Origin: Myxococcales bacterium UBA1660
GTDB taxonomy: Bacteria > Myxococcota_A > Polyangia > Polyangiales > Houyiibacteriaceae
Direction: 5' to 3'
DNA: 64,000 bases
Assembly (NCBI GenBank): GCA_002320815.1
Contig: DCLA01000112.1
Span: 19,188 to 83,187, forward strand
Position numbers and translations under genes: made by a program. Shown here in pieces: positions 54,645 to 62,330 of the stretch (its first letter is position 1; each line of letters starts with the position of its first letter). The notes beneath the pieces were generated by a model. That model saw only the letters and a program-made list of their open reading frames with translations, ran no database searches and was not told where the DNA came from.

Positions 54645-56825
54645 CTACTGCGGCAGCGCCTCGGCGCGGTTCACGATCCGCGGCGTGAGGAAGATGAGCA
54701 ACTCGTTGCGCGCGTCGGTGACGCGGCGGCGCTGGAAGAGCACGCCGAGCACCGGGATGTCGCCGAAGAAGGGGACACTGTTGACCTGACGGCCCGTGTT
54801 CCGGGTGTAGATGCCACCGATCACGGCGGTGTTCCCATCGGGGATCAGCAGGTCGGTCTCGGCCTCGCGCTTGAGGATGGTGGGGTCACCGCGGGTGGAG
54901 GTCCGGTTGAAGTCGGGCTCGTCGCGGGTGATGGCCACGTGCATGGAGACCGAGCCGTCGGCGGTCACGTGCGGACGCACGCGCAGCTCGAGCTTGGCCT
55001 CCTGGAAGGCCGTGTTCACGCCCTGGGCGCTGACCTGCGAGTAGGGGATCAGGGTGCCCTGGGCGATGTGCGCCTCGTGGTTGTCGAGGGTCAGGATGCG
55101 CGGCGAGCTGATGATCCGGACGGTGCCGTTGGACTCCGCGGCGCTGAGACGCACGTTCACGTTCACGTTGCCGCCGACCGAGCCGAGGCTGAGGCCGATG
55201 GCGCCACCCTGACCGTCACCGGTGATGGCCGGCAGGTTGACCGCGTAGTTGGCCGGCTGCACCGACTGAGTGAAGGGCGAGAGGCCGGACGTGTTCGACG
55301 TGGAGCTGTAGTTGCCGCCCGCGAGTCCGACGTTGCTGGGGAAGACCAGACCGGTGGGGTTGCCGTTCGCGGAGCTCATCACGACGTCACCGCCCCACTG
55401 GATGCCGACATCGCGCTCGTAGTTGCTGGTGGCTTCGACGATGCGAGCCTCGATGAGGACCTGAGGGGTCTGGGTGTCGAGGGTACGCACCAGCTCCTCG
55501 ATGTCGTCGAGCTGGTCGACGATGTCGCGCACGATCATGACGTTGGTCCGCTCGTCGACGCTGACCGAGCCCCGGTCCGACAGGAGTTCCTGAACCCGCG
55601 GCGAGAGGTCGGTGGCGCTGGCGTAGCTGACCGGGACCAGACGGGTCTCGAGCGGCGCGAGCTGCTCCTGCTGCTTCTGCCGCGCGATGGCCGCCTCGCG
55701 CTCCTTCTCGAGGGTCTCGAGCGGCGCGACGCGGATGAGGTTGCCGCGCCGGACCATGCCGAGCCCCTTGGCCTGGAGGATCACGTCGAGGGCCTGGTCC
55801 CAGGGCACGTTGCGCATGCGGATGGTGACCTGGCCCGACACGTCGTCGGCGGTGACGATGTTCACCCCGCCGACGTCCGCGAGAAGTCGGAGGATGTTGT
55901 GGATGTCGGCGTCCTTGAAGTCGAGGTCCACTCGACGCCCCGAGTAGCGACGGCCGCCGCGCGCCGCGCGGACCTGCAGGGGCACGTCGCTGACGAAGCC
56001 AGCGACGTCCGCGGTCTCCACGGTGACGCCGTCGACCACCGGGTCGATGTCGTCGTACGCATCCTCGCGCGCGATCGTGCGGGAGCGGGGACGAGTGCTG
56101 GCGCCCTCACCCGGGGAGAACATCCATACGATGCGGTTGCCGGCGCGGATCGCGGTCCCCTCGGCACCGTCGGCGTGGTCGACCTCGACGACGGTCCGGT
56201 CGTCCTCGCTGCGTAGACGCACCGAACGGATGAGGGAGCCATCCTGCCCCCGCACGGTCCGGGGGGCGCGCGCGCCCATCCGGGCCCCAGGGATGTCCAT
56301 CCGTGCGCCCTCACCGGCAGCCCGGCGCATCCGGAACTCCAGGGACTCGTCCATCTCGATCACCAAGCGATCGCGACCGTTGCGCCGCTCGATGGTCACC
56401 GAGGAGATGGTCGCGCTCTCGGCCGTGGCGGCCTCGGGCGCGCTCCGTTCCTCACCGGACTCGAGCCGGATGAAGATCCCACCCGAGCGAGCGCGCGCTC
56501 GGTAGCGGACGGCGCGGGTGAGGTCCAGCTCGATCCGGACCCCGCGTGCGGTTGTGCTCGCGACCGTCCGCGAGACCAGCGGGGCGAGCCCCTCGGCGGA
56601 GATCCCGCCCTCGGGGAGCGACGCCTCCGCCACGTCGATGACGACGACGCGCCCTTCGTCCCGCGTGCGGACGGCGTAGGCCGGCGTCGCGAACGAGCCG
56701 CGGATCGCGATCTCGGCGTGGTTGTCGGAGCCTCGTACGCCCACTCGGCGGATGGAGGGCGGATCGGCGCTCGCTACGGGAGCGAGCGCGAGGAGGGTGA
56801 TGATGAAAGCGCACGCGGTACGCAT
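54645..56825 (-). CDS. pilQ: Type IV pilus secretin PilQ
   Basis: A 726-residue outer-membrane secretin. Signal peptide MRTACAFIITLLALAPVASA, then two AMIN-type domains (peptidoglycan-binding; e.g. VGVRGSDNHAEIAIRGSF), an STN/N0 domain (LDFKDADIHNILRLLADVGG, VPWDQALDVILQAKGLGMVR), a secretin N1 module and the C-terminal secretin domain (NSVPFFGDIPVLGVLFQRRR). It forms the gated channel through which pili exit. AAGGGAG is nine bases before the ATG at 56825. It is separated from pilP by 174 bp that contain a strong hairpin. Confidence 0.95.
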   Translation of the reverse strand: MRTACAFIITLLALAPVASADPPSIRRVGVRGSDNHAEIAIRGSFATPAYAVRTRDEGRVVVIDVAEASLPEGGISAEGLAPLVSRTVASTTARGVRIELDLTRAVRYRARARSGGIFIRLESGEERSAPEAATAESATISSVTIERRNGRDRLVIEMDESLEFRMRRAAGEGARMDIPGARMGARAPRTVRGQDGSLIRSVRLRSEDDRTVVEVDHADGAEGTAIRAGNRIVWMFSPGEGASTRPRSRTIAREDAYDDIDPVVDGVTVETADVAGFVSDVPLQVRAARGGRRYSGRRVDLDFKDADIHNILRLLADVGGVNIVTADDVSGQVTIRMRNVPWDQALDVILQAKGLGMVRRGNLIRVAPLETLEKEREAAIARQKQQEQLAPLETRLVPVSYASATDLSPRVQELLSDRGSVSVDERTNVMIVRDIVDQLDDIEELVRTLDTQTPQVLIEARIVEATSNYERDVGIQWGGDVVMSSANGNPTGLVFPSNVGLAGGNYSSTSNTSGLSPFTQSVQPANYAVNLPAITGDGQGGAIGLSLGSVGGNVNVNVRLSAAESNGTVRIISSPRILTLDNHEAHIAQGTLIPYSQVSAQGVNTAFQEAKLELRVRPHVTADGSVSMHVAITRDEPDFNRTSTRGDPTILKREAETDLLIPDGNTAVIGGIYTRNTGRQVNSVPFFGDIPVLGVLFQRRRVTDARNELLIFLTPRIVNRAEALPQ

Positions 56826-56945
56826 CGTGGAGACTCCCTTCGAGACCATGGCTGCCGCGAAATGGTCCGATGCCTGAGCACGCGCGGGCAAAAAAGCGGC
56901 AGGTCTGGATGCCGGTCGGAGCCGGAGACCGGCCCCTCGAACGAC

Positions 56946-56981
56946 GAACGCGGGACCCGGATGGCTCCGGATCCCGCGTTC
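56946..56981 (-). terminator. Hairpin in the pilP-pilQ gap (attenuator or RNA stabiliser)
   Basis: GAACGCGGGACCCGGA (56946-56961) pairs with TCCGGATCCCGCGTTC (56966-56981) with one mismatch and a 4-nt loop. No U-tract follows on either strand. The rest of the gap (56826-57000) has nothing else recognisable. Confidence 0.6.
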
Positions 56982-56999
56982 GCGATCGTCTCGAGGGGT

Positions 57000-57602
57000 T
57001 CAGCGGATGCTGAGGTTGGCCTCTTCCAGCTCGTCCTCGTTGTACAGGGGGAGGATTCGCGTGAGGGGCGGTCGGTCCGGGGCGGTGGGGTCGGTTCGGC
57101 TGAGGACGACCTCGTTCGCGCGGACCCGGGCGACCTGCCACTGGAGCTGCACCGGGATGTCGCTGCCGACCTGGACGGTCTCCGGCCGGCCGAGGAAGTC
57201 GCGGGGGCGAACCACGTAGCCGACACCGCTCGGGTCCTGGATCATCGCGCGCGGCGGGGAGATTCGAGTCACGATCGCGATGACGGTCATGTCGTCGATA
57301 TCGACGTCACCCATCTTCACGTCCCGCGAGATCTGGGCCCGCTCCGCCGCCGTGGCGACGAACATCCCGATGAACGTCCGGAAGGGATCCCGGTTCGTCG
57401 TCTCCAGCTCCACGAAGTCGTCATCGGTGAAGGTGGCGACCGTCGGCTCGGCGCCCGCGTCGGGGTCGGCGGCGGGCGCCACCGGCTCCGCGGGCGGAGC
57501 CGAGGGAGGAGCGACCGGCGGCGGCGCTTCGACGACCACCTCGTCCTCGCAACCGAAGCCGGTGAGCGCGAGACAACAAGCGAGGATACGGAGGCTGCGC
57601 AT
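57000..57602 (-). CDS. pilP: Type IV pilus lipoprotein PilP
   Basis: A 200-residue lipoprotein (lipobox LTGFGC, Cys18) with a flexible Pro/Ala-rich linker (APPPVAPPSAPPAEP) and a small beta domain (ETTNRDPFRTFIGMFV, VIAIVTRISPPRAMIQDP, NEVVLSRTDPT). PilP links the PilN/PilO inner-membrane pair to the PilQ secretin. It overlaps the pilO stop. Confidence 0.9.
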   Translation of the reverse strand: MRSLRILACCLALTGFGCEDEVVVEAPPPVAPPSAPPAEPVAPAADPDAGAEPTVATFTDDDFVELETTNRDPFRTFIGMFVATAAERAQISRDVKMGDVDIDDMTVIAIVTRISPPRAMIQDPSGVGYVVRPRDFLGRPETVQVGSDIPVQLQWQVARVRANEVVLSRTDPTAPDRPPLTRILPLYNEDELEEANLSIR

Positions 57603-58204
57603 CAGGGCGTCCCCTCTCCGGCGACCGGCCGGCGGAAGGTGGTGGCGGTGAAGCTCACGCCGAGGGGAACGACACCGTCGGTCGCGTCCTGCCGGGTGGC
57701 GTCGAGGCGAATGTCCTCCAAGTTCACGGCGCGCCGGAGCTGGCTCGCGGCGTAGGTGAACTTGGCGACCTCGTGGAACGTGCCGCGCACGGACAACGAC
57801 ACCGGGAGCCGGGTGTAGAGCTCCTCCGCCTCTTCCGGCCGCGGCTCGACGGTCTGGAGGCTCAGGTTCGAGAGCTCCGCGATACGGTTCAGGTCGTCCA
57901 GGAAGGCCGCCATCTCGGCGTCCTCGGGCAGGATCTCCTTGTTCCGACGGTCGATCCCTTCCCGGGCGGTGAGCTCCTGACTCACCCGCAGGAACTCCTG
58001 CTTGCGCCGTTGGGCTTCGCCGTATTCCGTCTCGAGAGTCCGGTGACGCGACTGCGCGCTCTCGAGGTCCTCGGCGAGCGACATGTGCAACGCGAGGTAG
58101 TACCCGCCGGCCACGATGCTCACGATGAGGATCAGGATGAAAATCTTGCCAGCCGTGGGGACCGTGGCGAACGACCCCTTGGCCGCAGCGTTGGGCGGGG
58201 CCAT
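57602..58204 (-). CDS. pilO: Type IV pilus alignment protein PilO
   Basis: A 200-residue inner-membrane protein with one N-terminal helix (IFILILIVSIVAGGYYLALH), a coiled coil (SLAEDLESAQSRHRTLETEY) and a C-terminal periplasmic ferredoxin-like domain (RLPVSLSVRGTFHEVAKFTY). It pairs with PilN. Its start and stop overlap those of its neighbours, so it is tightly coupled in the operon. Confidence 0.9.
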   Translation of the reverse strand: MAPPNAAAKGSFATVPTAGKIFILILIVSIVAGGYYLALHMSLAEDLESAQSRHRTLETEYGEAQRRKQEFLRVSQELTAREGIDRRNKEILPEDAEMAAFLDDLNRIAELSNLSLQTVEPRPEEAEELYTRLPVSLSVRGTFHEVAKFTYAASQLRRAVNLEDIRLDATRQDATDGVVPLGVSFTATTFRRPVAGEGTP

Positions 58205-58860
58205 CAGTACACCACCTTCGTCGCGATCTCGAACCCGATCAGCTCGATGCCGTCGACATCACGGGCCTGCGTACGCTCGAGGAGGACCTCTTCGAAGACC
58301 TCCGAGAGCGCGAGGCGCCGCAGGAACTCCGCGACGTCCTCGTTGGTTCGACCGGACCCCGTGACCTTGGCCTGACCGTTTTCTTCGGTGAAGCTGTCGA
58401 GGGAGAGCCGGCGCGGGTCCCAGTTCCGGTTGAAGCCGGCGAGGGGGTTCTCCCGGCGCATCTCCTCGAGCTTCTCCGGGTCGATGGTGGGCCCGGACCC
58501 GGGCCCCGTGCTCAGGATGTTCGAGATCTCCATCAGCACCCGGGTCGGCCCCGAACGCGCGGCATCGAGTTGCTCGACGACCTCGGCCAGCGCCAAGCTC
58601 GCCTGGAGCTTGGCCTGGACCTCTTCGAGGGAAGCCGACTCCTGCCGAAGAGCGTCGATGCGCTGCTGGAGCTCGTTGTTCTGACGGCGCTGCGCTTCGA
58701 GTTCGTTCCCGAGAGAGACGTACCAGACCGCACAGGCGATGCCGGTCACCAACGCGGCGCCCAGGTACGCGGCGACCCAACCGGTCGTCCCGCGCTCCGA
58801 GGGGCTCGACGCCGTGCGAACCTGCCGCTTCGCCTGCGGTAAGAGGTTGACGCGAATCAT
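58204..58860 (-). CDS. pilN: Type IV pilus alignment protein PilN
   Basis: A 218-residue protein with the conserved cytoplasmic start MIRVNLLPQAKR that docks onto PilM, one membrane helix (GWVAAYLGAALVTGIACAVW), a coiled coil and a C-terminal periplasmic domain (RRLSLDSFTEENGQAKVTGS). The first codon overlaps the pilM stop (ATGA). Confidence 0.93.
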   Translation of the reverse strand: MIRVNLLPQAKRQVRTASSPSERGTTGWVAAYLGAALVTGIACAVWYVSLGNELEAQRRQNNELQQRIDALRQESASLEEVQAKLQASLALAEVVEQLDAARSGPTRVLMEISNILSTGPGSGPTIDPEKLEEMRRENPLAGFNRNWDPRRLSLDSFTEENGQAKVTGSGRTNEDVAEFLRRLALSEVFEEVLLERTQARDVDGIELIGFEIATKVVY

Positions 58861-59912
58861 GCTTCCCGCCGCTCCTTTTCTTTGCGAAGCGCCAGCCCCA
58901 CCGCGACGACCGCCTGAGCGGTGCGTCCCTGCAGGACTGCCGGGTCCAACTTGGCGTCGCGGCTCGCGACCCGCAGCGGGTCGAGGACGTCGACCGGTAC
59001 GCCGGTGCGCTCGGCGATGGCATCCCGGAGGCCGCGGATGTTCGCGGTGCCACCGGAGACGTAGATCCGACTGAGGTCGCTCTCGCCGGTGGTCGCCAAG
59101 TAGAAGTCGAGGGAGCGCTGCACCTCACCGGCGAGCTGCTCGACCACCTGCTGGATGATGTCGGGTACCTCGCGTGGGACGATACCGCGCCCTTCCCCGC
59201 CCAGCTTGTAGGCCTCGGCCTCTTCCCGGCCGATGCTCAGCGTGCGCTGGATCTCCTCGGTGATGGCCAGGCCGCCGTTGGCGATGTCGCGGGTGAAGGC
59301 GGTCGTCCCGCCGGCGAGGATGTTCACCGTGGTGAGCGACGCGCCGACGTGGATCAGCACCACCGTCTCGCCGGGGGCCGGCTTCCCATAGCCCTCCTCG
59401 AAGACGTTCTGGACGGTGAAGGCATCGAGGTCGACGACCATCGGCTTCAGCCGCGCCTCCAGCGCGATGTTCTGGAGGTCGCTGATCTCCTCGCGCTTCG
59501 CGGCGACCAGGAGCACGTCCATCTGCCCCTCGGTCTCCCGTCGGTGCAACACCTGGTAGTCGATGTGCACCTCGGCGAGGTCGAAGGGGATGTGCTGCTC
59601 CGCCTCCCAACCGATCTGCTCCTGCAGCTCGGCCGGCGTCATGAGCGGCACGGCGATCTTCTTGATGATCACCCCGTGACCGCTGGCGCGGAGGGCGACG
59701 TTGCGCCGCCGGGCCTTGTGGAAGAGCTTCTCGAGCCCCTCCACCACCGCTCCGGAGTTCATGATCTCGCCGTTCACGATGGTGTCCGGCGGGAGCGGAT
59801 GAAATCCGAAGTTGACGAGCTTGCGCCCGCCTCGGGATTCTTTGATTTCGCAGACCTTGATTGACGTCGACCCGATGTCGACGCCGATCAGGTTTTTTCC
59901 TTCGGAAGCCAT
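58857..59912 (-). CDS. pilM: Type IV pilus actin-like ATPase PilM
   Basis: A 351-residue actin/FtsA-fold protein. Phosphate-1 loop IGVDIGSTSIKVCEIKES, phosphate-2 ETVVLIHVGASLTTVNILAG and adenosine motif SRIYVSGGTANIRGLRDAI are all present. It forms the cytoplasmic base of the pilus machine through PilN. It follows the HTH regulator gene by 10 bp. The typical pilMNOPQ gene order is fully conserved here. Confidence 0.93.
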   Translation of the reverse strand: MASEGKNLIGVDIGSTSIKVCEIKESRGGRKLVNFGFHPLPPDTIVNGEIMNSGAVVEGLEKLFHKARRRNVALRASGHGVIIKKIAVPLMTPAELQEQIGWEAEQHIPFDLAEVHIDYQVLHRRETEGQMDVLLVAAKREEISDLQNIALEARLKPMVVDLDAFTVQNVFEEGYGKPAPGETVVLIHVGASLTTVNILAGGTTAFTRDIANGGLAITEEIQRTLSIGREEAEAYKLGGEGRGIVPREVPDIIQQVVEQLAGEVQRSLDFYLATTGESDLSRIYVSGGTANIRGLRDAIAERTGVPVDVLDPLRVASRDAKLDPAVLQGRTAQAVVAVGLALRKEKERREA

Positions 59913-59922
59913 CCGCCGCGCA

Positions 59923-60291
59923 TCATTCCTCCTCGCCGAACACGCGAACGCGATCTTCGAGGCTGAGGCCCAGGGCTTCGAGAATCTTTCGCTTGGTGTT
60001 CATGCGGCAGCCGAAACCCTTTTCTACTCGGTCGATGGTCAACACCGAGAGATTTGCGCGGCGAGCGAGCTCGGCCTTCGACATCATGCGGTCGATCCGG
60101 AGCTTGCGAACGTTGTTGGGCTTCAGCTTGCGGGGCTTCTTCTTGGGCTTCGGAGCCGGCCGCCCCTCCGTGGTGTGCGAACCACCTTCGGCGGGTGCGC
60201 CCTCCGACGGCGACGCAGACGAGGTCGTCCGATCGTTCGTCGAAGAACGCTGTGGCGGGGTGGCCTCCGAGGCCTTGACGTCGTGGTCCAT
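59923..60291 (-). CDS. XRE-type HTH regulator heading the pil operon
   Basis: A 122-residue protein. Residues 1-50 are a polar, low-complexity segment (MDHDVKASEATPPQRSSTND) followed by a Lys/Pro-rich stretch (KPKKKPRKLKPN). Residues about 60-122 form an XRE/Cro-type helix-turn-helix (KLRIDRMMSKAELARRANLS, VLTIDRVEKGFGCRMNTKRK). It is 10 bp upstream of pilM and shares the promoter at 60323-60351. A perfect 8-bp palindrome half-site pair (60364-60390) sits above that promoter and could be its operator. The true target is not known. Confidence 0.8.
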   Translation of the reverse strand: MDHDVKASEATPPQRSSTNDRTTSSASPSEGAPAEGGSHTTEGRPAPKPKKKPRKLKPNNVRKLRIDRMMSKAELARRANLSVLTIDRVEKGFGCRMNTKRKILEALGLSLEDRVRVFGEEE

Positions 60292-60322
60292 TCGGTCCGC
60301 TCTCGTCCTCAGACGTGTCCAA

Positions 60323-60351
60323 ACCGTATGGTGAGGACGGCGAACCGTCAA
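60323..60351 (-). promoter_or_regulatory. Sigma-70 promoter of the HTH-pilMNOPQ operon
   Basis: On the minus strand TTGACG (60351-60346), a 17-bp spacer and TACGGT (60328-60323) give a near-consensus promoter with a start near 60316. The leader to the ATG at 60291 is about 25 nt. Confidence 0.75.
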
Positions 60352-60363
60352 GAAGTGCCCACT

Positions 60364-60420
60364 CAATTACACCTAATTTAGATGTAATTGTGCCCCATTC
60401 GATCCGAGATCGGGTCGAAT
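60364..60420. promoter_or_regulatory. Two adjacent palindromes, candidate operators
   Basis: Palindrome 1: CAATTACA (60364-60371), 11 bp, TGTAATTG (60383-60390), AT-rich in a very GC-rich genome and centred near -61 of the pil promoter. Palindrome 2: ATTCGATCCGA (60397-60407), GA, TCGGGTCGAAT (60410-60420), one mismatch. The remainder of the 326-bp divergent region (60292-60617) holds no gene; a possible plus-strand TTGCCC (60581) and AATACT (60603) could serve the LysM gene. Confidence 0.6.
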
Positions 60421-60617
60421 TGAGACTCAGCTCGCCACCCCGACCCGATCGCCCGGTTCGAAGAGGCTCGCTTTCCGCGCAGAATCTCTCGGTTGTCAAC
60501 GAACGCCCGTACCAAGAGCCATCGTCGCAAAGGGACCGCCACCGCGCAAAAAAGCGGCACGATCGGCCGGTCCCGTCGACTTGCCCCCGCGCCGACGTCC
60601 CCAATACTCGCGGGCCC

Positions 60618-61517
60618 ATGCGCGTACGAGCCAGCATTTTCGCGGGGATGGCCGCGCTCGCCCTCCTCGTCCCCTCCGCCGACGCCCAGCAGCGCGAGCA
60701 CACCGTCCGCTCGGGTCAATCGCTCAGCCGCATCGCCAGCCGTTATCACGTGCGGGTTCAAGACCTCGCCGCCGCCAACGGCCTGACGGTGCGCTCGGAG
60801 CTCCGCGAAGGGCAGACGCTGACGATCCCCGAACGGGGGACGCACTACGTTCGCGCGGGCCAGACCCTCAGCCACGTCGCCGCGGAGCACCACGTGACCG
60901 TGGCCGAGCTCGCCCGGGTCAACCGCATCCGGCGGGACGCCAACCTCCGCGTCGGGCAGCGCCTGCTCCTCCCGGGCCACGATCCCGTCGAGCAGCGTGA
61001 GGCCGCCGAGGAGCGCTGGGGACGGCCGCGGCACCCGGGAGTCGTCACTCTCGTTCGGGTCCTGACCCACGAGCGACTCCGGCTACGACTCCTCGACGGT
61101 CAGGGACGGCCTCGGCGCGCGGCCCGCCGTCGGCTGGCTCGACTCTTCCGGTATCGACAGACCACCCAGGCGAAGGAACCGCCCGGGCGGCTCCTCCGGG
61201 TCCTCACCCAGGTGTCGGACCACTTCGGGGGCCGGCCCATCTCGATCTACAGCGCTTACCGCCCGGAGGGTGGCAACACCCAGGAGAGCAGCCGGCACGT
61301 CGCCGGCGCGGCGGTCGACATCCGGATCCGGGGCGTCTCCAACACGGCCCTCCGGGACTACCTGAAGACCCTGCCGCGGGTCGGGGTGGGCTACTACCCC
61401 AACGGGCGCTTCGTCCACGTGGACGTGCGGGACCGATCGGCCTACTGGGTCGACCGCTCCGGGGTCGGGGAAGACCCCGACTACGTGCCGCGCGGCCAGC
61501 GCGAGAGCGTGGACTGA
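60618..61517 (+). CDS. LysM-containing M15-type (YcbK/DUF882-like) peptidoglycan peptidase
   Basis: A 299-residue exported protein. Signal peptide MRVRASIFAGMAALALLVPS, cut after ADA, then two LysM domains at about 27-70 (HTVRSGQSLSRIASRYHVRV) and 76-117 (HYVRAGQTLSHVAAEHHVTV). A basic linker follows. The C-terminal peptidase domain, about 190-290, has ISIYSAYRPEGGNTQESSRH, then VAGAAVDIR (HxxxxxxD zinc ligands) and GRFVHVDV (HxD). It should cleave cell-wall peptides. The start has no Shine-Dalgarno sequence. Confidence 0.9.
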   Translation: MRVRASIFAGMAALALLVPSADAQQREHTVRSGQSLSRIASRYHVRVQDLAAANGLTVRSELREGQTLTIPERGTHYVRAGQTLSHVAAEHHVTVAELARVNRIRRDANLRVGQRLLLPGHDPVEQREAAEERWGRPRHPGVVTLVRVLTHERLRLRLLDGQGRPRRAARRRLARLFRYRQTTQAKEPPGRLLRVLTQVSDHFGGRPISIYSAYRPEGGNTQESSRHVAGAAVDIRIRGVSNTALRDYLKTLPRVGVGYYPNGRFVHVDVRDRSAYWVDRSGVGEDPDYVPRGQRESVD

Positions 61518-61538
61518 GCCGGCCGGCGGGGCCGGCTC
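61516..61538. terminator. Bidirectional hairpin overlapping the LysM gene stop
   Basis: GAGCCGGCC (61516-61524) and GGCCGGCTC (61530-61538) form a perfect 9-bp stem with a 5-nt loop, beginning inside the TGA codon. The facing gene ends at 61545, so it can serve both. Confidence 0.75.
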
Positions 61539-61544
61539 CACGCC

Positions 61545-62264
61545 TCAGCCCTTGCGGATGCTCGCTCCGTCGAGGCGGTAACCCGGCGGCATGTTCGGCG
61601 CGACCTCGGCCGCTCGATCCCCGAGGTCCCATCCCTTGGCGATGAAGCCGTCGAGTACGCTCGCCCGGACGCGGGTGCCCTCGTCCTTGGCGAGGAGGTC
61701 GATCAGGCGGTCACGGCTCGCTTCCGCGTCATCCTGCGCCAGGAGGGCGCCGGCGGCGTGGAAGCGGACGGTCTCGTTGATGTCCTCGAGGAACGGCGTC
61801 ACCGCCTCGCGAGTCCGCGGGTCGGGGCGGGCCTCGAGCTGCGCGATGACGTCGATCTTCCGCTGCGGGTCGCGCTCGTACTCGGTGTCCATCTCGCCGA
61901 GGAGCTCGAGGAGCGCCGCTACGACCGACTCCGGGCCCTGGAGCTCGTCCAGGAGCCGTACGGGCCAGGCGATCGCGTCGGCGTCCGCCAGGTAGGCCCG
62001 GACCGGGGGCACCGCGGCGTCGCCGGCCTTGAGGATGGACTGGAACGCGAGGTCCTTCTCCTCTTGGTCGGTGATGGAGGGATCCACCCGGAACGTGAAC
62101 CGCTGCAGGAGCCCTTCGACGGCCTCGGCCGTCCCGGCGTCGCCGAGGGCGACCAGGGAGGTCCAGCGGTCGGGAGCCTGGGCGCGCTTGTCGCCCGCGC
62201 GCTTCACGTGCTTGTCGAGCGCCTTCGCGCTGCCCTTACGTCCGAAGAAGTCGAGAAAACCCAT
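61545..62264 (-). CDS. Soluble HEAT-repeat protein
   Basis: A 239-residue protein starting MGFLDFFGRKGSAKALDKHV, with helical repeats (RWTSLVALGDAGTAEAVEGL, PVRLLDELQGPESVVAALLE, RTREAVTPFLEDINETVRFH). It has no signal peptide or membrane helix. Such HEAT proteins bind other proteins, and this one has no known partner. It lies 66 bp downstream of the sensor gene on the same strand, past a hairpin, so its expression may be separate. Confidence 0.75.
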   Translation of the reverse strand: MGFLDFFGRKGSAKALDKHVKRAGDKRAQAPDRWTSLVALGDAGTAEAVEGLLQRFTFRVDPSITDQEEKDLAFQSILKAGDAAVPPVRAYLADADAIAWPVRLLDELQGPESVVAALLELLGEMDTEYERDPQRKIDVIAQLEARPDPRTREAVTPFLEDINETVRFHAAGALLAQDDAEASRDRLIDLLAKDEGTRVRASVLDGFIAKGWDLGDRAAEVAPNMPPGYRLDGASIRKG

Positions 62265-62281
62265 CGAGAAAAACGGCCTCT

Positions 62282-62328
62282 CCCGGCGGGCTCGAAGAGT
62301 CCGCCGGGCGCCGACCGGCCTCGGCCGG
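62282..62328 (-). terminator. Hairpins between the sensor and HEAT genes
   Basis: CCCGGCGGGCTC (62282-62293) pairs with GAGTCCGCCGGG (62297-62308), 12 bp with one G-T pair and a GAA loop. A second stem CCGGC-CTCG-GCCGG spans 62315-62328. They sit just after the sensor gene (ends 62331 on the minus strand). Confidence 0.65.
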
Positions 62329-62330
62329 CG

